From assembly GCA_018713375.1 (NCBI GenBank), contig DVOV01000120.1, forward strand, positions 1 to 5,994: 5,994 nt of DNA, in the 5' to 3' direction. The notes under the pieces were generated by a model, which was not told the origin of the DNA, did no database searches, and saw only the letters and a program-made list of their open reading frames with translations. Positions 1 to 5,953 of the stretch are shown here, in pieces (position 1 is the first letter of the stretch; every line of letters begins with the position of its first letter). The stretch comes from Candidatus Scatomorpha stercorigallinarum. GTDB taxonomy: Bacteria > Bacillota_A > Clostridia > Oscillospirales > Oscillospiraceae. A program made the translations under genes and the position numbers.

Positions 1-1349
1 GTGCCGTCCACCACGGCGTCGTGGTTCGAGTCGTTGTTGTAGCCGCCCTGGCCGGGCCAGCCGCTGAAGTGCGGCATCTCCGCCCCGTCATAGTTCGGCG
101 TCGCGTACTCAAGCTGGTCCACGTAAATGGCGAGTATCTTGCCCTCGCCGTCAAACACGACGTTGGCGAACACCTGGTTGATGCTGTATACCGGCGTGCC
201 GGTGTCGTCGGAGCCGGGGCCCATGCGCACGGTGTTCGAAAGGCCGAAGCCCTGGTACGCCTCGGCAGCGACCTGGGCCTCCTGAGTCGGCCGAGGGGTG
301 GCCTCCGGCTCGGGCTCGGAGCTGCCGCCGCCCGCGAGGGCGTTCTTGACGGCGTTGATTATGCCGTTGCTGGTATAGGTCGCGCCGGAGACGACGTCCA
401 CGTCCGGCGAGTTCGCCGCGACGATGGCCGCCGGGATCTGCTCAAGCGCGCCGCCCGCTATCTCGATGGTCTCGCTGTTGGAGATGACCTCGACGGCGGT
501 GATGGTGTCGCCGTCCATGGTGACGGCCACGGTGATGGGGCCTATGAAGCCGTCGGCCGTGCCGGTGAGCGCACCGCTGCCGCCGCCCGCGCTGTCAAGC
601 GCGTTCTTGACGGCGTTGATTATGCCGTTGCTGGTATAGGTCGCGCCGGAGACGACGTCCACATCCGGCGAGTTAGCCGCAACGATGGCCGCCGGGATCT
701 GCTCAAGCGCAGTGCCGGCTATCTCAGGCGTCTCGCTGTTGGAGACTATCTCCACGGCGGTGATCTTGTCGCCATCCATGGTGACGGAGACGGTGATGGG
801 ACCGCCGAAGCCGTTGGCCGTACCGGTGAGCGGGCCGCCCGCCGCACCGGACTCCTGCACGTACTTGCTCGCCGCGTTCACGCAGGCGACGACGGCGGAG
901 GAGCTGATGGTGGCGCCCGTCACGGCGTCGATGTTGCTGTTGACGGCCAGGTCGCCCTTGGAGTTCATGAGGCCCACGAGGAAGAAGAGATCGTCCTGCA
1001 CTCCGAGGCCGAGGCCGTAGGTGTCGTGGATGTCGCGCACGGTGTAGCCCTTGACGACGCCCTCGTTGTCCACGGCGACGAGGAGCTTTATCTCATCCAC
1101 GTAGCCGTTCGCGGTCATCGCCAGGACGTAGCCGCCCTCGCCCTTATAGACGTTCGTGATCTTGGAATCGGTACCCTTGTACTCTATCTCCTCGAACTCA
1201 CCGCCGCCGGGCAGGAGGTAGGAGATCATCTCGCCGAGCTCTTTCTCGGCGTTTGCCGCTGCTGTGCCTGCGAGGCCGGCGCCTGCCGCCGCGAGTATGA
1301 CGGCGCAGGCCAGTATCACGGCGACGGGGACAAGTAGTTTCTTACTCAT
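1..1349 (-). CDS. rnfG: RnfG, enlarged, with three FMN-binding motifs (3' end missing)
   Basis: 449 codons are visible and the frame is open to base 1, so the C-terminus lies outside the window. RnfG is normally about 200 aa: one transmembrane helix plus one extracytoplasmic domain with covalent FMN. Here residues about 5-33 form the hydrophobic anchor, followed by the usual domain with T144-G-A-T147-I-S. Two tandem FMN-binding (PF04205-like) domains follow at about 174-260 and 261-338, each with S-N-S-E-T, and with S-G-A-T-Y-T at 234-239 and 321-326. A Glu/Pro/Thr linker (about 343-364) leads to a further domain from about 365, containing F394-A-N-V-V-F-D-G-E-G and Y-A-T-P-N-Y-D-G; it resembles part of the upstream lipoprotein repeat. 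Predicted FMN attachment is at T147, T237 and T324. The ribosome site AAGGGGGTG lies 7 nt before the ATG. The gene could equally be named a multi-flavin RnfG fusion; its place after rnfD supports RnfG. Confidence 0.93.
   Translation of the reverse strand, partial: MSKKLLVPVAVILACAVILAAAGAGLAGTAAANAEKELGEMISYLLPGGGEFEEIEYKGTDSKITNVYKGEGGYVLAMTANGYVDEIKLLVAVDNEGVVKGYTVRDIHDTYGLGLGVQDDLFFLVGLMNSKGDLAVNSNIDAVTGATISSSAVVACVNAASKYVQESGAAGGPLTGTANGFGGPITVSVTMDGDKITAVEIVSNSETPEIAGTALEQIPAAIVAANSPDVDVVSGATYTSNGIINAVKNALDSAGGGSGALTGTADGFIGPITVAVTMDGDTITAVEVISNSETIEIAGGALEQIPAAIVAANSPDVDVVSGATYTSNGIINAVKNALAGGGSSEPEPEATPRPTQEAQVAAEAYQGFGLSNTVRMGPGSDDTGTPVYSINQVFANVVFDGEGKILAIYVDQLEYATPNYDGAEMPHFSGWPGQGGYNNDSNHDAVVDG
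309..830 (-). repeat. Two tandem 261-bp repeats inside rnfG
   Basis: Two in-frame units (830-570 and 569-309) of 87 codons each encode the extra FMN-binding domains. A 62-bp stretch is identical in both copies (340-401 and 601-662), covering the S-G-A-T-Y-T flavin motif and the following helix. The rest of the unit is also very similar, so the duplication is fairly recent or has been kept alike by recombination. Confidence 0.95.
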
Positions 1350-2314
1350 TTCCCGGCACCCCCTTTCACGCCGAAGCGCTTCACGGGCACGGCCTTGTCA
1401 AGCGCCCAGGCGCAGGCGTTCATGATGAGGATAGCGTAAGTCACGCCCTCCGGGAAGAGCCCGAAGTAGCGGAAGATGACGGTCAGCACGCCGCAGCCTA
1501 CGCCGTAGACCAGCTGGGCCGCAGGCATGGCGGGGCTCGTGACGTAGTCGGTGGCCATGAAGATGGCGCCGAGCATGACGCCGCCGCCCATGACGCTGTA
1601 GAGCATCCAGAGCATGGGGTCGTCGCCCTTGCTGAACACCAGCGTGAGGACGGCCACCGCGCCTATGTACGCGGCGGGGATGCGCCAGCTGATGACCCTG
1701 CGGTAGAGCAGGTAAGCCAGGCCTATGAGCAGCGCCAGGGTGCAGACCTCGCCTATGCAGCCGCCGATCTTGCCGAGGAACATATCCAGGAGGCTCGCAT
1801 CGGGCAGGGCCGGGCGGGCCATGGTCTGCAGCGGGGTGCTCGATGAGACGATGTCCACGGCTCCGAAGTTCAGGGCGGAGACGCTCTCGGTCGTGTACCT
1901 GGTGATGGTCGCGGGCCAGAAGAGCATTATGAGCGCCCTGCCGCCGAGGGCCGGGTTAAAGACGTTCTGGCCCAGGCCGCCGATGAGGCCCTTCACGACG
2001 ATTATCGCAAAGGCGTCGCCCACGAGGACGACCCAGTAGGGGCAGCTCGCAGGCAGGGAGAAGGCCAGCAGCACGCCGGTGACAACAGCGGAAAGGTCGC
2101 CCACCGTGGGCTTTTTCCGCATGACAAGGTTCACCAGCAGCTCGGCCACAACGCAGCCCGCCGCCGAGATGACGGTCAGGACCAGGGCGCGCAGGCCGAA
2201 GAGCACGACCCCGGCTATGAGCGCGGGTACGAGGGCTATGAGCACGTCCAGCATGGTCCGCTGCGTCGTGTTGCCGCTGCGGATGTGGGGTGCGGAGGTC
2301 ACGGTCAGGTTCAT
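1346..2314 (-). CDS. rnfD: RnfD: electron transport complex membrane subunit D
   Basis: 322 aa, a typical length. It is an integral membrane subunit of Rnf, homologous to NqrB, that normally carries covalent FMN and takes part in ion translocation. The start at 2314 is preferred over an in-frame ATG at 2407 because the protein then begins with the family-typical M-N-L-T-V-T-S-A-P-H-I-R, and an AAGGAGG site lies 10 nt upstream; the upstream extension lies inside rnfC. Hallmarks seen: many hydrophobic helices, G-D-L-S-A-V-V-T-G-V-L-L-A-F near 80-95, G-G-L-G-Q-N-V-F-N-P-A-L-G-G-R-A, M-A-T-D-Y-V-T-S-P-A near the C-terminus, and F-P-E-G-V-T-Y-A-I-L-I-M-N-A. The flavin site reads D154-I-V-S-S-S-T160-P-L, not the usual SGAT-P-L: Thr160 is kept but Gly and Ala are both Ser. 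Its TGA overlaps the rnfG ATG (ATGA), a classic coupled junction. Confidence 0.97.
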   Translation of the reverse strand: MNLTVTSAPHIRSGNTTQRTMLDVLIALVPALIAGVVLFGLRALVLTVISAAGCVVAELLVNLVMRKKPTVGDLSAVVTGVLLAFSLPASCPYWVVLVGDAFAIIVVKGLIGGLGQNVFNPALGGRALIMLFWPATITRYTTESVSALNFGAVDIVSSSTPLQTMARPALPDASLLDMFLGKIGGCIGEVCTLALLIGLAYLLYRRVISWRIPAAYIGAVAVLTLVFSKGDDPMLWMLYSVMGGGVMLGAIFMATDYVTSPAMPAAQLVYGVGCGVLTVIFRYFGLFPEGVTYAILIMNACAWALDKAVPVKRFGVKGGAGK

Positions 2315-3606
2315 TACCTCTTTCCCTCCTTCAGCAGTTTCTTGCCCGCCTTGAAGGTCTCGACAAGGGGCAGGCAGCAGGGGCATACGTAGGCGCAGCA
2401 GCCGCACTCCATGCAGTCCTCAAGGTTGAGGCGCCCGAGTTCCTCCTTGTCGCCGCAGTTCACGTAGCGGTAGAGGTTCAGGGGCTGCAGGCCCATGGGG
2501 CAGGCGTCCATGCACTTGCCGCAGCGGATGCAGGCGGGGTCCTCCGCCGCAGGGGCGGGGTCGGTCAGGCAGAGCAGGGCGTTCGTGCCCTTGACGACGG
2601 GGACGGCCAGGTTCCCCTGCGCCACGCCCATCATCGGGCCGCCGCAGACGACCTTGCAGGTCTCCTCCTTCACGCCGCCGGCAAAGTCGAGCACCTGCTC
2701 TATGGGCGTGCCGACGCGGACTATGACGTTCTTCGGCTCATTCGCGCCCTCGCCGGTGACGGTGACGACCTTCTCCGTGATGGGCAGGCCCTCGTATACG
2801 GCGCGGCAGATGGAGTAGACAGTCGTAACGTTGAACAGCGCGCCGGTCCTCGCGCCGGGGGCGACTTCCTTGCCGGTGACAGCGAGGATGAGCTGCTTTT
2901 TCGCGCCCTGGGGATAGCGCGTGGGCAGCGCGCGGATCTCGATATCCTCCTGGCCCTCGGCCTTGGCGCGCAGGGCCTCGATGGCCTCGGGCTTGTTGTC
3001 CTCGACGGCGATGACGGTGTGCTTCGCGCCGATGACGTCGGCCAGTATCCGGGCGCCCAGGATGACCTTTTCAGGCCAGGTGCACATCACCATATCGTCG
3101 GAGGTGATGTAGGGCTCGCACTCGCAGGCGTTTATGAGCAGGGTCTCGGTTTTGCCCGCGGTGGAGAGTATCTTGGAGTTCGTGGGGTAGGCCGCGCCGC
3201 CCATGCCGCAGATGCCCGCCTCGCGGACTATGGCGGCGAGCTCCGCGGGGCTCAGGCCCTTGTGGCTGGCGCGGGGCTTTATGGCGGGGTCGGGCGTGTC
3301 CTTGCCGTCGCTGTCGATAACGACGCAGACGGCCTGCCTGCCGCCGGGGATGGGCAGCTGCTCCACAGCCGCCACGGTGCCGGACACCGAGGCGTGCACC
3401 GGGGAACACACGCCCTCGCCGTCGCCTATCTTCTGACCCAGCTTCACCGTGTCGCCCACTTTGACCAGAGGGGAGCAGGGCGCGCCGATGTGCTGGGACA
3501 TGGGTATGATCACCCTGGAAGGCGCCGGCATCGGGACAGGAGCTCCGCCCCGCGACAGCGCCTTGCCGTCGTTGGGATGGATTCCGCCCCTGAAAAGCTG
3601 CTTCAT
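2314..3606 (-). CDS. rnfC: RnfC: electron transport complex subunit C (NADH/Fe-S)
   Basis: 430 aa, close to the size of clostridial RnfC. This peripheral cytoplasmic subunit binds FMN and NAD(H) and carries two 4Fe-4S clusters, linking the NAD pool to the membrane part of Rnf. Seen: N-terminal F-R-G-G-I-H-P and a biotinyl-like/barrel-sandwich region with V-K-V-G-D-T-V (about 30-90); a glycine-rich nucleotide-binding motif G134-M-G-G-A-A-Y-P-T142; N-A-C-E-C-E-P-Y-I shortly after; and at the C-terminus two CxxCxxCxxxCP ferredoxin motifs (C359, C362, C365, C369 and C398, C401, C404, C408). Extra cysteines C384, C403, C410 and C411 surround the second cluster. The Fe-S motifs separate it from the homologous NqrA, which lacks them. 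The ribosome site GAGGTGA lies 4 nt upstream of the ATG. The gene follows apbE by 31 nt, and its TAA overlaps the rnfD ATG by one base. Confidence 0.97.
   Translation of the reverse strand: MKQLFRGGIHPNDGKALSRGGAPVPMPAPSRVIIPMSQHIGAPCSPLVKVGDTVKLGQKIGDGEGVCSPVHASVSGTVAAVEQLPIPGGRQAVCVVIDSDGKDTPDPAIKPRASHKGLSPAELAAIVREAGICGMGGAAYPTNSKILSTAGKTETLLINACECEPYITSDDMVMCTWPEKVILGARILADVIGAKHTVIAVEDNKPEAIEALRAKAEGQEDIEIRALPTRYPQGAKKQLILAVTGKEVAPGARTGALFNVTTVYSICRAVYEGLPITEKVVTVTGEGANEPKNVIVRVGTPIEQVLDFAGGVKEETCKVVCGGPMMGVAQGNLAVPVVKGTNALLCLTDPAPAAEDPACIRCGKCMDACPMGLQPLNLYRYVNCGDKEELGRLNLEDCMECGCCAYVCPCCLPLVETFKAGKKLLKEGKR
2325..2331 (-). promoter_or_regulatory. Ribosome binding site for rnfD inside rnfC
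   Basis: AAGGAGG lies 10 nt before the rnfD ATG, within the last codons of rnfC, with a second weaker AGAGGT closer to the ATG. Together with the TAATG stop-start overlap, this fixes the rnfD start at 2314 and suggests coupled translation. Confidence 0.8.
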
Positions 3607-3637
3607 ACTTTCACCTCTCTACTCTTATTTCACATTT

Positions 3638-4732
3638 TCACTCTTTTATATAGTCGGAAAAGCCCGGGCTGTACAGCAGCTGCCCGTCGGCCGCGACCCA
3701 GAGGGCCTCGGCCCCGAACTCGTCCAGCAGCGCCTGGCCCTCGTCCTGCGTCATGGTGAAGAGGCTGGTCGAGAGCGCGTCGGCAAGGCCGGAGTCCTCG
3801 CAGACCACCGTCACCGCGCGCCACAGCGTCGCGGGATACAGCGTCTCGGGATCTATGATATGGTGGTACTTCACGCCGTCCACATAGTAGTAGCGCTGGT
3901 AGTCCCCGCTCGTCACGACGGAGCCCTCGCTGGCCCATAGCGTGTGGAGGTAGTCCTCCGCGCCCCCGTCGGGGTCCTGCACGCCCACGACCCAGGCCTC
4001 GCCGTCTGGCTTCGGCCCCGTGGCGCGCACGTTGCCGCCCACGCTCACCAGGTAGCCCGAGGGCAGCTCTTTGCAGACCTGCTCCGTCGCATAGCCCTTC
4101 GCGACCGCGCCGACGTCGAGTCTCGTCTCGGCGTCCGTGATCTGCACCGTGCCCTCCTCGGCGTCTATTATGACCGCGGAGAAATCACAGTGCTTCGCCG
4201 CCTCCAGGAGCGCGGCGGCATCGGGAAGCTCGCCTTCCTCCGAGTATTCGCCGGCCTCCCTCGCGTCGTGCCAGAGCTTCAGCACGCCGCCCATCGCGGC
4301 GTCGAGCTTTCCGCCCGTCTTTTCATACATCTCGCGGCAGAACAGCAGGAGGTCTATTATCCTCCCGTCCACCTCTACGGGCTCGCCGCCCGCCGCATCG
4401 TTTATCGTCTTTATGTTGTTTATGCCCTCGTAGTCGTTGTAGATGTCATAGAGCTCGTGATATTCCTTCAGCCCCGCCTTGACGCTCTCTGCGACGGCGG
4501 TGAACTCCTCCTCGCTTTCGGCGTAACCCACGACGGTGGTGAGCGTGTCGAAGAGGTCGAGGAAGGTGGCGGTGTATCTCGTGAGCTCCGGCGCCGCCGT
4601 CTCAGACGGCTGCCCCACGTCGATCACCTGAGTCGTGGAGCAGCCGGTGAGCATCAGCAGCGCCAGCGAGAGCGCCGCGAGGCGCGGCAGGAACCTCCCG
4701 CGCCGCGCCCGCGGTCTTCTCAGCCTGAGCAT
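3638..4732 (-). CDS. apbE: ApbE: FAD:protein FMN transferase (lipoprotein)
   Basis: 364 aa, usual length for the family. ApbE uses FAD to attach FMN through a phosphoester bond to Thr/Ser in exported proteins such as RnfG, RnfD and NqrC, with Mg2+. Seen here: an Arg-rich n-region, hydrophobic core and lipobox L28-T-G-C31, so it is membrane-anchored outside the cell; the N-terminal E-L-Y-D-I-Y-N-D-Y region; L205-D-V-G-A-V-A-K-G-Y214; G232-G-N-V-R-A-T-G239; H291-I-I-D-P-E-T-L-Y-P300; and A317-D318-A-L-S-T322, where the Asp and Thr match the family's metal ligands. All hallmark motifs are present, so it is probably active. The start follows the lipoprotein stop by only 4 nt and has no good Shine-Dalgarno sequence, which suggests translational coupling. 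Its targets are very likely the flavin-motif proteins on either side of it. Confidence 0.96.
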   Translation of the reverse strand: MLRLRRPRARRGRFLPRLAALSLALLMLTGCSTTQVIDVGQPSETAAPELTRYTATFLDLFDTLTTVVGYAESEEEFTAVAESVKAGLKEYHELYDIYNDYEGINNIKTINDAAGGEPVEVDGRIIDLLLFCREMYEKTGGKLDAAMGGVLKLWHDAREAGEYSEEGELPDAAALLEAAKHCDFSAVIIDAEEGTVQITDAETRLDVGAVAKGYATEQVCKELPSGYLVSVGGNVRATGPKPDGEAWVVGVQDPDGGAEDYLHTLWASEGSVVTSGDYQRYYYVDGVKYHHIIDPETLYPATLWRAVTVVCEDSGLADALSTSLFTMTQDEGQALLDEFGAEALWVAADGQLLYSPGFSDYIKE

Positions 4733-4736
4733 GGAT

Positions 4737-5640
4737 TTACTTTATGACCGCGATGAAGTCAACGACGTTCATGGTGCAGCCGGAGGTGATGTCGGCGGAG
4801 GTCGGGTGGCCGTTCTCATCGACGGCGACGCCGGCTATGTCGGCCGGGGTCTTGCCGGTGGCGTAGGCGGCGAAGGACCAGGCCTGCTCATCCCACTCCG
4901 CGCCGATGGGGCTGGCCTTGCGCATGTCGTAGGCGTCGTCCAGGACGAGCTTGGAATCGTAGGAAGTGCCGACCTCGGAGGCGATCTCGCCCGCCGCGGT
5001 GACGGCTATCTTGGCCTGCACGCAGTCGAGGTAGCAGCTGGTGATGACGCCGGAGGCGTCGAGGGTGTAGGCGCCCACGGTGACGTCGGCCTGAGCGTTG
5101 CCGTCGCCGTCGGCGGAGGCGGCCTTGGAGCTGTCGGAGACGATGGCGTTGCAGTTCATGTACAGGGTGTCGTCCACGCCCGCGCCGAGGACCTTCGCGT
5201 TCGCAACGGCGTTCTCGACAGCGGTGAGGATCTCGGCTATGTTCATGGTGCAGCCGGTGGTGATGTCGGCGTCGGTGGGCTTGCCGCCGTCGTCGATGGC
5301 TATGCCCTTGACCTCGTCGAGGGTCTTGCCGGTGACGTAGTCGGCCAGGAAGTTGGCCTGCTCATCCCACTCCGCGCCGATGGGGCTAGCCTTGCGCATG
5401 TCGTAGGCGTCGTCCAGGACGATCTTGGAATCGAACGCGGTGTCCGCGGCGGTGAGTATCTCGCCCGTGGCGGAGACGGCTATCTTGGTCTGCACACAGT
5501 CGATAAGGCAGTCTTTGATGACGCCGTCGCCGTCAACGAGGACGGCAGCGAAGGTGGTGTCGGCCTGGGCCAGGCCGTCGGCGTCGGCGGAGGCGGCCTT
5601 GGAGCTGCTGGACACGACGGAGACTATGGCAAGGCCGGTC
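4737..5640 (-). repeat. Two 474-bp repeats inside the lipoprotein gene
   Basis: The two protein repeats are offset by 158 codons (474 bp). Nucleotide similarity is highest at 4881-4958 and 5355-5432, where the copies are almost identical (the first 33 bp are exact) and encode the conserved Y-D-M-R-K-A-S-P-I-G block. Elsewhere the copies have diverged more than those in rnfG, so this duplication looks older apart from that block. Confidence 0.9.
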
Positions 5641-5855
5641 TTGAGCTGGCCCTCGGGCAGCGGGGTATCGTCAACCACGGGAGCCGCAGTGTTTTCGGCA
5701 GCAGGCTCGGTGGCCTCAGGGGTGGCCTCAGGGGTGGTCTCGGGCGTGGCTTCGGCGTCGTCGCCCATGTTCACGATGATGGTGGTCTGACCGCAGCCGG
5801 CCATAAGGCCAAGGCAGAGTATCGCGGCAAGAACGATTGCAAGAAGTTTCTTCAT
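4737..5855 (-). CDS. Secreted lipoprotein with two divergent FMN-binding-like repeats
   Basis: 372 aa. The start at 5855 is chosen over an upstream in-frame ATG at 5942 because it has a strong ribosome site (GGGAGGT, 6 nt away) and begins a clean lipoprotein signal peptide: MKK, a hydrophobic stretch, then lipobox L17-M-A-G-C21. A Thr/Pro/Glu/Ala-rich linker (about 32-70) follows. Two homologous repeats have a period of 158 residues (about 72-216 and 230-372). Each holds S-S-K-A-A-S-A-D, a D-C/S-C-x-x-D-C-V-Q-like strand with CxxxC (C116/C120; C274/C278), the block Y-D-M-R-K-A-S-P-I-G-A-E-W-D-E-Q-A (151-167; 309-325), and a C-terminal D-I-T-[TS]-G-C-T (D197-T203; D355-T361). That last motif matches the ApbE target D-x-x-[ST]-G-A-T except Ala to Cys. 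The gene leads an apbE-rnfCDG operon. I infer a cell-surface redox partner, perhaps flavinylated, of the Rnf complex. The exact family and the presence of flavin are unproven; a substrate-binding or structural role is possible. Confidence 0.85.
   Translation of the reverse strand: MKKLLAIVLAAILCLGLMAGCGQTTIIVNMGDDAEATPETTPEATPEATEPAAENTAAPVVDDTPLPEGQLKTGLAIVSVVSSSSKAASADADGLAQADTTFAAVLVDGDGVIKDCLIDCVQTKIAVSATGEILTAADTAFDSKIVLDDAYDMRKASPIGAEWDEQANFLADYVTGKTLDEVKGIAIDDGGKPTDADITTGCTMNIAEILTAVENAVANAKVLGAGVDDTLYMNCNAIVSDSSKAASADGDGNAQADVTVGAYTLDASGVITSCYLDCVQAKIAVTAAGEIASEVGTSYDSKLVLDDAYDMRKASPIGAEWDEQAWSFAAYATGKTPADIAGVAVDENGHPTSADITSGCTMNVVDFIAVIK
5709..5756 (-). repeat. Four 12-bp tandem repeats coding for a P-E-A-T linker
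   Basis: Four imperfect 12-bp units encode A-E-A-T, P-E-T-T, P-E-A-T, P-E-A-T at residues 34-49 of the lipoprotein. Two adjacent units are identical. This is a flexible acidic spacer between the lipid anchor and the first domain, and its length may vary between strains by slippage. Confidence 0.85.
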
Positions 5856-5861
5856 TTTTTT

Positions 5862-5868
5862 ACCTCCC
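5862..5868 (-). promoter_or_regulatory. Ribosome binding site fixing the lipoprotein start
   Basis: GGGAGGT lies 6 nt before the ATG at 5855, separated by an all-A spacer. It supports that start over the ATG at 5942, which would precede the predicted transcription start. Confidence 0.85.
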
Positions 5869-5891
5869 AAATGGATGGTTTTATATCTGCT

Positions 5892-5910
5892 CGCCCAGCT
5901 GGCGTGGGCG
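5892..5910 (-). promoter_or_regulatory. Small hairpin in the operon leader
   Basis: In the transcript the leader reads CGCCCA, a 7-nt loop, then TGGGCG: a perfect 6-bp GC-rich stem located about 37 nt upstream of the start codon. There is no run of U after it, so it is not a terminator. An alternative AGCTG/CAGCT pairing overlaps it. Its role is unknown, and it may be chance in GC-rich sequence. Confidence 0.3.
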
Positions 5911-5935
5911 TAAACAGCTCTGTGGGGCCCGGGAT

Positions 5936-5953
5936 TAGTCAAAATTATAACAA
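5936..5953 (-). promoter_or_regulatory. Possible Rex-like operator over the -10 element
   Basis: The minus-strand sequence TTGTTATAATTTTGACTA matches the redox regulator Rex consensus TTGTTAA-N4-TTAACAA at 11 of 14 specified bases. It covers the -10 box and probable start site, where a repressor would act. Rex responds to NADH/NAD+, which would suit an Rnf operon. AT-rich promoters match such motifs by chance, so this is only a candidate. Confidence 0.25.
5944..5952 (-). promoter_or_regulatory. Extended -10 promoter of the lipoprotein-apbE-rnf operon
   Basis: Read on the minus strand this is TGTTATAAT: a perfect TATAAT preceded by the TGn extension. The position 17 nt further upstream has no good TTGACA match, which fits an extended -10 promoter. 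Transcription would begin near 5936-5938, giving a leader of about 80 nt. The surrounding AT-rich block (5941-5968) stands out in GC-rich DNA. No other comparable promoter is seen before rnfC, rnfD or rnfG. Confidence 0.6.

Noticed and set aside
21..1337. Long plus-strand open frame of 438 codons opposite rnfG
   Set aside because: It is rich in Val/Gly/Asp/Arg without family features, and mirrors the strongly biased codons of rnfG on the other strand. It is a GC-driven shadow frame.
2315..2407. 31-residue N-terminal extension of rnfD
   Set aside because: It lies within the rnfC Fe-S coding region in another frame and lacks RnfD similarity. The internal ATG at 2314 has the ribosome site and the family-typical start.
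1346..3606. Na+-translocating NADH:quinone reductase (nqrABC) instead of rnf
   Set aside because: The first subunit has two CxxCxxCxxxCP motifs as in RnfC, which NqrA lacks, and the gene order is C-D-G.
2290..3759. Long plus-strand open frame of 489 codons across rnfC and its upstream junction
   Set aside because: Low-complexity Ala/Gly/Arg/Asp content, no recognisable domain, and it runs opposite the clear rnfC gene with both Fe-S motifs.
5856..5935. FMN riboswitch or other known riboswitch in the leader
   Set aside because: At about 80 nt it is too short for an FMN element, and I see none of its conserved blocks; only one small hairpin is evident.
5856..5942. 29-residue N-terminal extension of the lipoprotein
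   Set aside because: It would put polar sequence before the signal peptide and would start upstream of, or at, the predicted transcription start. The ATG at 5855 has the ribosome site.
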